Shown one piece after another: positions 1-6,031 of a stretch of DNA of 6,785 nucleotides. Numbering within the stretch: position 1 is the stretch's first letter; each line of letters begins with the position of its first letter. Source of the stretch: JAFDVL01 sp031398365 (GTDB lineage: Bacteria > Acidobacteriota > Blastocatellia > RBC074); the NCBI GenBank assembly GCA_031398365.1, contig JANNND010000461.1, forward strand, positions 1 to 6,785. The letters run 5' to 3'. The notes under the pieces were generated by a model that made no database searches, was not told the DNA's origin, and was given only the letters and a program-made list of their open reading frames with translations. The translations under genes and the position numbers were made by a program.

Positions 1-425
1 AGGCCGAAAAACGCAACGCTAATGCCGCGTCCCTGTTCCGCAATCGGGAACCAGCGCGAGACCGTGCGCGCGATGTTGGGGAACGCGCCAGCCTCGCCTG
101 CGCCAAACAAAAAGCGGATCGTCAGCAAGGACCAGAAGCCCAGCGCCGCGCCCGTCACCATCGTAAAAATCGTCCAGCAAAGCACAATGCGCGTTAACGC
201 TTTGCGCGTGCCAAGCGTGTCACCAAGCCAGCCGCTGGGAATTTCAAAGATGGCGTAGGCAAAGGTAAACGCGCTGAAAATCCAGCCCATTTGCGAAGCG
301 GTAAAACCAAACTCTTTGGTGATGGCAGGCGCTGCGGCAGAGATGCAAAGACGGTCAAAGTAGGTAATAACGGCGAGGAAAAAAATCAGCCAGAGAACGT
401 TGCGACGGGCGTGGGTTGGAAGCAT
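1..425 (-). CDS. MFS transporter, anion:cation symporter type (N-terminal part)
   Basis: Inner-membrane secondary transporter of the major facilitator superfamily. Only the first 141 residues lie in the window; the C-terminus runs off the left edge. Hydrophobic segments at about residues 10-24, 45-66, 78-98 and 99-117 fit the first four membrane helices. The loop after helix 2 carries the MFS signature as GWLGDTLGTR (65-74). RFLFGAGEAGAFPN (104-117), followed by a WFP and a GRG, is typical of the ACS family, which takes up organic anions such as hexuronates, glucarate or phthalate. The substrate cannot be told from this fragment. The ATG at 425-423 is chosen because an in-frame TAA lies only four codons upstream (437-435); there is no clear Shine-Dalgarno sequence. 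It starts 30 bases after the kdsC-like stop and is probably the fourth gene of the same operon. Family call is firm; substrate unknown. Confidence 0.9.
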   Translation of the reverse strand, partial: MLPTHARRNVLWLIFFLAVITYFDRLCISAAAPAITKEFGFTASQMGWIFSAFTFAYAIFEIPSGWLGDTLGTRKALTRIVLCWTIFTMVTGAALGFWSLLTIRFLFGAGEAGAFPNIARTVSRWFPIAEQGRGISVAFFG

Positions 426-430
426 GGGCA

Positions 431-460
431 GGTGTTAGGTTTTAGATGTTGGGGGTTAGG
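431..460. repeat. short GT-rich degenerate repeat between kdsC and the MFS gene
   Basis: The plus strand has GGTGTTAGG (431-439), GATGTTGGG (445-453) and GGGGTTAGG (452-460), three related 9-mers. On the coding strand they read as A/C-rich CCTAACACC-like units. The last copy contains the TAA stop of the kdsC-like gene (458-456), and the array fills nearly the whole gap to the transporter. The function is unknown; it is too small to be an element by itself. Confidence 0.45.
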
Positions 461-983
461 TAAATTGCATGAGCAAAGATTCCCAGTTGTCTTGTGCTTT
501 CAGGATCACTTCGACGGCTTCGCGGAATGCGCCGCGCCCGCCGTTGCGCGTCGTCACGAAATGCGCGGCGGCTGTGACTTCAGAGACGGCATCGGCAACA
601 GCAATTGCGAAGCCGACACGATGCAGCAATTCCAGATCGGGCAGGTCATCGCCGAGGTAGGCGATTTGGTCGTCCTGTAGATTTTCAGCGGCGCGAATTT
701 CTTCGTACGCCGCGCGCTTGGCGTCGTTGCCGTGATAGAGGTAATTCACCTGAAGTTCGCAGGCGCGCAGTTCCAACGCAGCAGATTTGCGCCCACTGAT
801 GATGCCAGTTTTGATTCCGGCCTGCTGGGCCAATTTGAAGGCGAGGCCATCGTGAATGTGAAAGACTTTGACCGCTTCTTCGTGCGCGGTGTAATGAAGA
901 CTGCCATCGGTCAGCACACCGTCGCAGTCGGTGAGAATCAGCCGGATTTTACGAGCGCGTTCTGCGTTTTCGTTAGAGAGCAT
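456..983 (-). CDS. kdsC: KdsC-like HAD phosphatase (3-deoxy-D-manno-octulosonate 8-phosphate phosphatase)
   Basis: Cytoplasmic phosphatase expected to hydrolyse Kdo 8-phosphate to Kdo, the step before CMP-Kdo formation in LPS inner-core synthesis. The 175-residue length is usual for the small, cap-less KdsC/YrbI group of HAD enzymes. HAD motif I is DCDGVLTDG (19-27), with nucleophile Asp19 and acid/base Asp21. Motif II is Ser63 in ISGR. The motif III lysine is probably Lys89. Motif IV is GDDLPD (111-116), whose aspartates bind Mg2+. The tail has GGRGAFRE (148-155), the glycine-rich C-terminal signature of KdsC that reaches the neighbouring subunit's active site in the tetramer. The start ATG lies inside the Uma2 gene, whose stop is downstream of it: an 11-base overlap that suggests translational coupling. 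No other Kdo gene is visible here, which is unusual. Related enzymes act on other nonulosonate 9-phosphates, so the exact substrate is inferred. Confidence 0.83.
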   Translation of the reverse strand: MLSNENAERARKIRLILTDCDGVLTDGSLHYTAHEEAVKVFHIHDGLAFKLAQQAGIKTGIISGRKSAALELRACELQVNYLYHGNDAKRAAYEEIRAAENLQDDQIAYLGDDLPDLELLHRVGFAIAVADAVSEVTAAAHFVTTRNGGRGAFREAVEVILKAQDNWESLLMQFT

Positions 984-1566
984 CGGATTCCGATTGCGTA
1001 AAATCTACGTCTTCGTAAATTTCGTTCATGGTAATGAGGAGCGGATCATTGGGGGGCGATTCCAGATACAACTCGTCCTGCTCGCCGAGGATCGCGCTTT
1101 GCCAATTGCCGCGCGAATCCTTGCGATGCAATTCGGCGCGCTTCTTATCCTGATAAATCACGACGTATTCGCGCAGGTTATCAATCTGCCGATAGGCCGC
1201 CAACTTTTCGCGCCGATCAATACTGGCGGTTGAGGGCGAGAGGATTTCAAAAATCAGGAACGGTTGGCTTTTGTAGACGCTCTTAGCCGCAAACTTTTCG
1301 CAGGTCGCCATGACGTCGGGATAATAGAAATCTTCCGTCTGCTCAATCTTCGCTTTCATATCGGCGATATAGGCATGACAACCGCTGCCGCGCAGATGCG
1401 CGCGTAAAATCGCGGCAACATTCAAAGCGATCACGTTGTGCGCATCGCTGGCGCCTGCCATCGCAAACATTTGTCCGCCGATAAATTCATGGCGGACCTC
1501 GCTCCGGGCTTCAATCGCCAGATAATCGTCCGGCAATAGGTTCAGATGTCTGGCTGGCAATGACAT
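973..1566 (-). CDS. Uma2 family (DUF820) PD-(D/E)XK nuclease-fold protein
   Basis: This 197-residue protein belongs to the Uma2/DUF820 family, a branch of the PD-(D/E)XK nuclease superfamily that is expanded in Cyanobacteria, Chloroflexi, Planctomycetes and some Acidobacteriota. The biological role of the family is not established. Visible signatures: EVRHEFIGGQ (23-32) and AHN (42-44) in the N-terminal part; the core PD pair as YYPDV (81-85, Asp84); FEILSPST (106-113) with Glu107 as the second acidic residue; and REKLAAY (119-125), with Lys121 and Tyr125, followed by LREYVVI (131-137). All expected core positions are present, so it looks intact rather than decayed. The ATG at 1566 is supported by AGGAGA at 1576-1571, directly after the TGA of the upstream gene. 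It overlaps kdsC by 11 bases downstream. The family is common outside restriction or toxin loci, so no defence role is claimed. Confidence 0.9.
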   Translation of the reverse strand: MSLPARHLNLLPDDYLAIEARSEVRHEFIGGQMFAMAGASDAHNVIALNVAAILRAHLRGSGCHAYIADMKAKIEQTEDFYYPDVMATCEKFAAKSVYKSQPFLIFEILSPSTASIDRREKLAAYRQIDNLREYVVIYQDKKRAELHRKDSRGNWQSAILGEQDELYLESPPNDPLLITMNEIYEDVDFTQSESDAL

Positions 1567-1570
1567 AGGT

Positions 1571-1576
1571 TCTCCT
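1571..1576 (-). promoter_or_regulatory. ribosome binding site of the Uma2 gene
   Basis: AGGAGA sits four bases before the Uma2 ATG and immediately after the TGA stop (1579-1577) of the M1-like gene. Ribosomes ending on the upstream gene would stop on top of this site, which favours coupled translation. Confidence 0.7.
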
Positions 1577-3961
1577 TCACTTCACATCAAAGATCGGCAC
1601 ATCGCTGAGCTTCCATTTGCCGCCCGCGCGACTCAGAACATACACGACACGCCCGGTGCCTTCGCGTCCGATGATTTTGACTTTGACGTTCCCGTCCACG
1701 GCGATGCGGTCGCCATCCCACACTTCCGCGCGCAGGATTTCGGTTGTCCAGGTGGACGGTTTGCTATTAGTGGTGCGCTTCACAAATTCGCGCAAATTGC
1801 CCTGCTCGACCAATGGATACACCGAATCGGCATTGCCCGTCAGCAACGCGTCATCCAATTGTTTGATGAACGTTTTGACATCATCAGGGACTTTGGCGAG
1901 ATTGCCTCCCTGCTCTGCTTTGATGGCTCCCTCACGGGCGAGCATAATAGGGGATTGAGACAACTCGCTCTGCACAATCACGACCAGCCCCAAATCTGTT
2001 GCGGCGGCATACCGATAATTGACGAGAGCTTCCGCAAAAGCTTTGCGTTGCAGTTTCAAATCACCCAAGCCTAAATGCGCTGAGGTGTAAGCCTGTATGG
2101 GAATCGGCGTGTTGCTGAGCACGATATTGAATAATCGTTCTGCCTCATCGCCCTTGTTGGCGCTCAGTAAAATTCGCCCGAGGAATGCTTGCAACGTGGG
2201 TGAATTCGGTTCGGCATTCAGCGCGTCTTTTAACTTCGCCTCGGCGGTCGCGTAGTCTTTTTTCGAGAAGGCCAATGACGCCTGTCCATAGGCTTCGTTG
2301 GGCGAAGCGCGACGTGGAAACACATCGTTGCTGTAATCTTTTTGCGGATAGAGTTTGTCAGGGTCAACTTCGATGCGCGCGATCTTCGTGCCTGCCGGGA
2401 AACTCACCGCGCCGTATTCGCCGCCTTTCACTGCAACAGTTCGATTGAGCTTTTCGCCGCTTTCGGTCGTCGCCACGATGTCCACGTTCAGGTCACCGCT
2501 GCCGAAATTGACGAGTGTGGATTCCATGCCGTTCGCGCTTGCCAAGGGTTGCCCAATCGCAAAATCCGGCACGATGACGTTTTCGACCCACTGCGTGAAT
2601 ACTTCCTGAATGTCTGCTGCTCGCGCGCCTGCCGCGGCCAGCACATCGGCTTTGACACTGGTGCAACGGGCGGCGCGGCACAGCGGTGCTTTCCATTCGG
2701 TCAACGACAGCACGTCCACGCGTTGGCGGTCGAGCATGCTGCGCACCAGTTTATCGAATGTTGCTTTGCCGATTTTCTTTTCGATCAAGCGCCAGACCAG
2801 CGCGCCTTTGTTGTATACGACTGTCGTGTAGCTGCGGTCATACGCGCTTTGTTGCAACAAGGGCGCATCCGTGCCGCGCGCCACCGGTTCATAGGCGCGG
2901 CGATAACGATCCAACGCGGCGGTTTGCTGAGCCTCGCCGTAGCGAGCGCCGAGGTATTGTGCGACCAGATAAATCGGCAAGCCATCGCGGATCATTCCTG
3001 CGCCCCGACCACGCATCAGCACGCGTCCGTCAATAAAGGATTTTGCTGCCGCCGCCGTAATCAATTCAACCGTGCCGAGGTCCAGCACGTTGCGGCGGAA
3101 GTAACTGTCATCTATGGAAACTGCGCCCGGTTCCGAAAAGGTCAACCCTTGCGTGCCGGTCGCAATGATGCGAAACGCGCCGGGTTGCGGGACGCCGAAA
3201 TAATCAGTGTAGAAATTGACCACCTGTGTGGCCTCATCGGCCAGCCGTTTGACCTGCTGCTTGCCATTTTCGTCCAGGCCGCGCGGCACATAAATTTCAA
3301 TCTTCGCGCTCTTCGCGGCGGTTACGGCGGTCACGTCGTAATTGCCCATGAAAAAGAAGGGCTGCGCGGCCAAACTTTGTTCATACACGTTGTCGCTTGT
3401 GCGCGTGCCGGAGGAAATGATCTTGCCGCCGGGCGCGTTGATCGTAAGCGTGAATGGCGCGGTGTCTACGCCGTGATCGGCATAGGGATTGTGATTCATC
3501 GGCACCCAAAAACCATTGGGCAACGCATAACTTTCCGCCGTCGAAATATGCAAGGTCTGGCTGCGATCCGTCGCCGGAATGGAATAGGTCATCTCGACAT
3601 CGAATTCCGGCGCGGCAGCAAAGCTGGTAGTGATGTCTGTCGCCACGGTAATCAACGGCAGGCGGGGCGGCTCGCCGGTTTTGAATTGCACCGTCGCCCC
3701 ATTCACACTCATCGCTGTGACTTTGGCTTTGTTGTGCAAGTAAAACGAGAGGCGTGGTTTGTTGGTCGTGGAGAGCAACACTTTGTCCGCCAATTCGCGG
3801 CCTGACAAATTCACGAGGCGCAATTTGGCTTGAACATCCATGACGTGCGCATCTTGATTGACAGTGGCTTTGACATCGTAAGTTTTGATTTCAAATTCCT
3901 GTGCCAGCGTTGGCACCAGCGAGAACCACAGAGCAGAAACAAACAGAAATAGGTATTTCAT
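1577..3961 (-). CDS. secreted M1-aminopeptidase-like protein without zinc site (pseudopeptidase), TPR and NTF2-like C-terminus
   Basis: A 794-residue exported protein with a signal peptide (1-20, cleavage likely after TLA). Residues about 21-215 resemble the M1 N-terminal beta domain and 217-460 the M1 catalytic domain. The anchor is YNKGALVWRLIEKKIG (383-398), which matches the M1 region with the transition-state tyrosine (Tyr383). The HEXXH-X18-E zinc motif is replaced at exact spacing: AAAAK at 303-307 and Asp326 in RDG instead of NEG. The GAMEN substrate loop is also degenerate (LTFSEPG, 273-279). Hydrolysis is therefore unlikely; a binding or scaffold role is inferred. Three TPR-like repeats follow (about 554-657), then an NTF2/SnoaL-like region (about 695-794). 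The only cysteines in the mature protein, Cys428 and Cys433, could form a disulfide. The ATG is fixed by an in-frame TAG (3979-3977) five codons earlier; no Shine-Dalgarno sequence is seen. It is probably the first gene of the four-gene operon. Confidence 0.82.
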   Translation of the reverse strand: MKYLFLFVSALWFSLVPTLAQEFEIKTYDVKATVNQDAHVMDVQAKLRLVNLSGRELADKVLLSTTNKPRLSFYLHNKAKVTAMSVNGATVQFKTGEPPRLPLITVATDITTSFAAAPEFDVEMTYSIPATDRSQTLHISTAESYALPNGFWVPMNHNPYADHGVDTAPFTLTINAPGGKIISSGTRTSDNVYEQSLAAQPFFFMGNYDVTAVTAAKSAKIEIYVPRGLDENGKQQVKRLADEATQVVNFYTDYFGVPQPGAFRIIATGTQGLTFSEPGAVSIDDSYFRRNVLDLGTVELITAAAAKSFIDGRVLMRGRGAGMIRDGLPIYLVAQYLGARYGEAQQTAALDRYRRAYEPVARGTDAPLLQQSAYDRSYTTVVYNKGALVWRLIEKKIGKATFDKLVRSMLDRQRVDVLSLTEWKAPLCRAARCTSVKADVLAAAGARAADIQEVFTQWVENVIVPDFAIGQPLASANGMESTLVNFGSGDLNVDIVATTESGEKLNRTVAVKGGEYGAVSFPAGTKIARIEVDPDKLYPQKDYSNDVFPRRASPNEAYGQASLAFSKKDYATAEAKLKDALNAEPNSPTLQAFLGRILLSANKGDEAERLFNIVLSNTPIPIQAYTSAHLGLGDLKLQRKAFAEALVNYRYAAATDLGLVVIVQSELSQSPIMLAREGAIKAEQGGNLAKVPDDVKTFIKQLDDALLTGNADSVYPLVEQGNLREFVKRTTNSKPSTWTTEILRAEVWDGDRIAVDGNVKVKIIGREGTGRVVYVLSRAGGKWKLSDVPIFDVK

Positions 3962-4069
3962 AGCGGCAAAAATAATCTAGTAATCTCGTGCTGAGAGCAA
4001 GTCTACCAAAACAATCAGTCCCGCACGAATGGCGCAAAGAATAGTTGAGCAAAACATTCTTTTGCCGCT
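3962..4069 (-). promoter_or_regulatory. possible switching leader of the M1-like gene (start-codon-adjacent pairing)
   Basis: On the coding strand, AGCGGCAAAA (4069-4060) is perfectly complementary to TTTTGCCGCT (3971-3962), which touches the ATG at 3961; a further G-U pair (4059/3972) extends it. The same upstream segment also forms one arm of the hairpin at 4081-4016, so the two pairings exclude each other. This could control access to the start codon, but it matches no known riboswitch class that I recognise. It matters only if transcription starts upstream of 4069. Confidence 0.25.
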
Positions 4070-4081
4070 CGCACGGGACTG
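4006..4081 (-). terminator. long hairpin after the M28 gene, probable intrinsic terminator
   Basis: Starting 34 bases after the M28 stop codon, CAGTCCCG (4081-4074) pairs with CGGGACTG (4023-4016). The stem continues inward: 4073-4068 with 4024-4029, one mismatch, 4066-4064 with 4031-4033, a 1x2 internal loop, then 4062-4055 with 4036-4043, closing an 11-base loop. That is about 25 pairs, four of them G-U. These G-U pairs exist only in the minus-strand RNA (they would be A-C in the plus strand), which fits a structure that acts in the sense transcript. ATTGTTTTGG (4015-4006) follows as a moderate U-tract. The stem is longer than a usual terminator, so an attenuator or leader element is an alternative. 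Confidence 0.5.
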
Positions 4082-4115
4082 CCAAAATCAGTCATTGCTT
4101 TTTGATTGGCGAATT

Positions 4116-5861
4116 TTATTGCTTCGCCTTTGCTGCCGCTTTCTTGCTTGTCAGGCCACTCGCTCTGGTTGCATCTTTTGCGGTATCAGGCGTAGACGCA
4201 GGGGCCGCCGCGACAGGGCGCTCGGTATTGGGCGGCAGCGGTTTGCGCGGTAACTTTTCATCGCGCATCGCGGCGTTATAGACAAAGGCGGCCATGATGA
4301 TAGACGCCTGTTTCATATCGTCCGCTTGCAGACGTTCGTACACGTCCATATTGGAATGGTGCGTGCGCGTGTCGTATTCGATTTCGTCCTGAATAAATTG
4401 GAAACCGGGCAGGCCAACGGCATCGAAGGCCAAGTGATCCGTACCGCCCGTGTTGCTGCTGGTCAACGTGGATGCGCCCAGATCACGGAACGGTTCTAAC
4501 CACGCGCGGAAAATCGAGCGCACGGCTTCGTTGCCTTGCAAATACACGCCGCGAATTTTGCCCGTCCCATTGTCGAGGTTGAAATAGGCCGAGAATTTGT
4601 CGTGTTCGGGTTTGAGCGTGAGCGGCCCTTGCGGCCCACGTCCTGCGCCAGACTGTTGCGCTGCGGGTTGTTGTCCAGGCACTTCTTTGCGTTCGGCAAA
4701 ATGCTGACTGACATAGGCGCGCGAACCAAATAAGCCTTGCTCTTCGCCGCTCCACAACGCAATGCGAATCGTGCGGCGTGGTTTGACGCCGAGCGTTTTC
4801 AAAATGCGGACGGCTTCCATGCCAACTGAACAACCGGCAGCATTGTCGGTGGCCCCCGTGCCGCCGTGCCATGAATCCAGGTGACCGCCCAGCATCACCA
4901 CTTCGTCTTTTAAATCGGTGCCGGGAATTTCAGCGACCACGTTATAGGCCATTGGATCGTCATCGTGGAATTTAGCTTTGATGTCTACTTCCATTTTGAC
5001 TTTGACGCCTTTTTCCAACATCCGCACCATGCGCCCGTAATTTTCGACGGTGATGGTAAGGGACGGCAAAGCTTGCGGTGCGTTCTTGTCACGCGGCCCG
5101 CCGCTGGCCACAAAGATCGTGCCGCCATCGCCATTGCGACTAATGTCCACCAACACGGCAGCACCTTCTGTGCGCAGGAAGTCAGCACGTTTTTGCGCTA
5201 CGGCCTGCTGCTCGCGGAAGCGCTGCAGTTGTTCCGCGTTGGGCGTACCGGCGGGGCCGCCCTGACGTGGGCCACCACCGCCGGGCGGGGCCGCGTTCGA
5301 CATGGTTAGCAATTCCGCATCGGTGTAGCGTGAGCCGGGCGCATTGAACCACGCTTTGACCTCGCGCATCGGGACGCTTAAGACAATCGCGCCTTTCAGC
5401 TTACCGCGATATTTCTCAAAGTCCGCCTCGGTCTTAACATCGAAATATACGACTTCGCCCGTGATGGCACCGTTGGTGCCGGGCGTCCAGGCTTTCGGAT
5501 AACCAATGATCGGAAACGGCACTGGCTCAGTCACGTTGGCAGAATATTTTTCCAGCGACCAACCGCGCCCGAATGGCCCCCACACTTCGAGATGCGCGTT
5601 TTCCAGACCCCATTCCGTGAGCCGCGTCTTCGTCCATTCATTCGCGTGCTTCAATTGCGGCGAACCGGTCAGACGCGGGCCAACTACATCGGTCACCCAA
5701 CTAAGCGTGTCCATGACCTTGGAATTTTCCATGCCTTCTTTGCGAATTTTCCCCATCATCTCCACATCCACTTTTTCAGCGGGCGCGGGAACCTGGGCGG
5801 GAACGGCGAGGCTGAGCACCAACAGAGCAATCAGCGGTGCCGTGATTCTTTGACGAAACAT
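4116..5861 (-). CDS. secreted M28 family zinc peptidase with PA-like insert
   Basis: Exported di-zinc exopeptidase of family M28 (carboxypeptidase Q/aminopeptidase type), 581 residues from the chosen start, expected to release residues from peptide ends in the periplasm or outside the cell. A signal peptide is seen at 1-22 (RQR, hydrophobic core, cleavage after VPA). The M28 metal site is intact: His327 in GGHLDSW, bridging Asp339 in ATDNAAG, general base Glu373 and ligand Glu374 in SGEEQG, Asp430 in NLDNGTG, and a final histidine in THHSNMD (501 or 502). Residues about 130-300 form a protease-associated-like domain. Two Gly/Pro/Gln-rich stretches (about 189-219 and 392-420) and a Pro/Ala/Lys-rich tail (from 539) look disordered. 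A GTG at 5897 would add 12 residues, but GGAGG (5875-5871) supports the ATG at 5861. Substrate specificity is unknown. Confidence 0.93.
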   Translation of the reverse strand: MFRQRITAPLIALLVLSLAVPAQVPAPAEKVDVEMMGKIRKEGMENSKVMDTLSWVTDVVGPRLTGSPQLKHANEWTKTRLTEWGLENAHLEVWGPFGRGWSLEKYSANVTEPVPFPIIGYPKAWTPGTNGAITGEVVYFDVKTEADFEKYRGKLKGAIVLSVPMREVKAWFNAPGSRYTDAELLTMSNAAPPGGGGPRQGGPAGTPNAEQLQRFREQQAVAQKRADFLRTEGAAVLVDISRNGDGGTIFVASGGPRDKNAPQALPSLTITVENYGRMVRMLEKGVKVKMEVDIKAKFHDDDPMAYNVVAEIPGTDLKDEVVMLGGHLDSWHGGTGATDNAAGCSVGMEAVRILKTLGVKPRRTIRIALWSGEEQGLFGSRAYVSQHFAERKEVPGQQPAAQQSGAGRGPQGPLTLKPEHDKFSAYFNLDNGTGKIRGVYLQGNEAVRSIFRAWLEPFRDLGASTLTSSNTGGTDHLAFDAVGLPGFQFIQDEIEYDTRTHHSNMDVYERLQADDMKQASIIMAAFVYNAAMRDEKLPRKPLPPNTERPVAAAPASTPDTAKDATRASGLTSKKAAAKAKQ

Positions 5862-5870
5862 AAGGACTAT

Positions 5871-5875
5871 CCTCC
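5871..5875 (-). promoter_or_regulatory. ribosome binding site deciding the M28 start
   Basis: GGAGG on the coding strand lies nine bases before the ATG at 5861. The signal peptide begins directly at that ATG (FRQR then a hydrophobic run). The upstream in-frame GTG at 5897 has no such site, and starting there would place the Shine-Dalgarno sequence inside the coding region. Confidence 0.75.
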
Positions 5876-5956
5876 GGTGAATTAAATTGTGTGACACTTG
5901 TTTGAAGTACAGGAAGGGAGTCTAAAGCGCACGGCGCGCGATGGCAAGGAAAGGTT

Positions 5957-6001
5957 ACAGGGTCTGCAGAGTCTATCGAGTCTGGAGAGTTTGGAGAGTC
6001 T
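5957..6001. repeat. five tandem 9-base repeats (GGAGAGTCT type)
   Basis: On the plus strand the units are ACAGGGTCT (5957-5965), GCAGAGTCT (5966-5974), ATCGAGTCT (5975-5983), GGAGAGTTT (5984-5992) and GGAGAGTCT (5993-6001), in perfect 9-base register. One more AGGGAGTCT stands apart at 5915-5923. The array begins about 30 bases after the regulator's stop codon and lies upstream of the M28 gene. Its function is unknown; it could be a replication-slippage microsatellite or a set of binding sites. Confidence 0.75.
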
Positions 6002-6031
6002 GGCTGCATTCTTTTGTGGCGCTTCTCTGCC

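Noticed and set aside
973..1566. Reading the Uma2 gene as part of a restriction or defence system
   Set aside because: No methylase, helicase, toxin, antitoxin or other defence gene is nearby, and the family is commonly found in ordinary operons.
2342..3805. A 487-codon open frame on the plus strand opposite the M1-like gene
   Set aside because: Its translation is rich in Cys, His and Arg with no recognisable domain, as expected for the antisense shadow of a GC-rich gene. The minus-strand frame has a signal peptide and clear M1, TPR and operon features.
3973..4001. Possible sigma-70 promoter TTGCTC-N17-GATTAT before the M1-like gene
   Set aside because: Only 3 of 6 and 4 of 6 consensus matches. 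If real, the transcript would start at or inside the short leader; the evidence is too weak to list as a feature.
4068..4085. Possible sigma-54 promoter (TGGCAGTCCCGTGC on the minus strand) near the M1-like gene
   Set aside because: The GG-to-GC distance is 9 bases instead of the strict 10, and the TTGC element is absent. The sequence is better explained as a hairpin arm.
4483..4872. A 129-codon minus-strand frame inside the M28 gene
   Set aside because: It overlaps the M28 catalytic core in another frame and shows an Arg/His-rich shadow composition.
5862..5897. Twelve-residue N-terminal extension of the M28 protein from a GTG at 5897
   Set aside because: The ATG at 5861 has a GGAGG nine bases upstream and starts a normal signal peptide; the GTG has no ribosome binding site.
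5889..5897. Odd palindrome GTGTGACAC upstream of the M28 gene, resembling part of a CRP-type site
   Set aside because: It is only nine bases with no second half-site at the right spacing, so it is likely chance.
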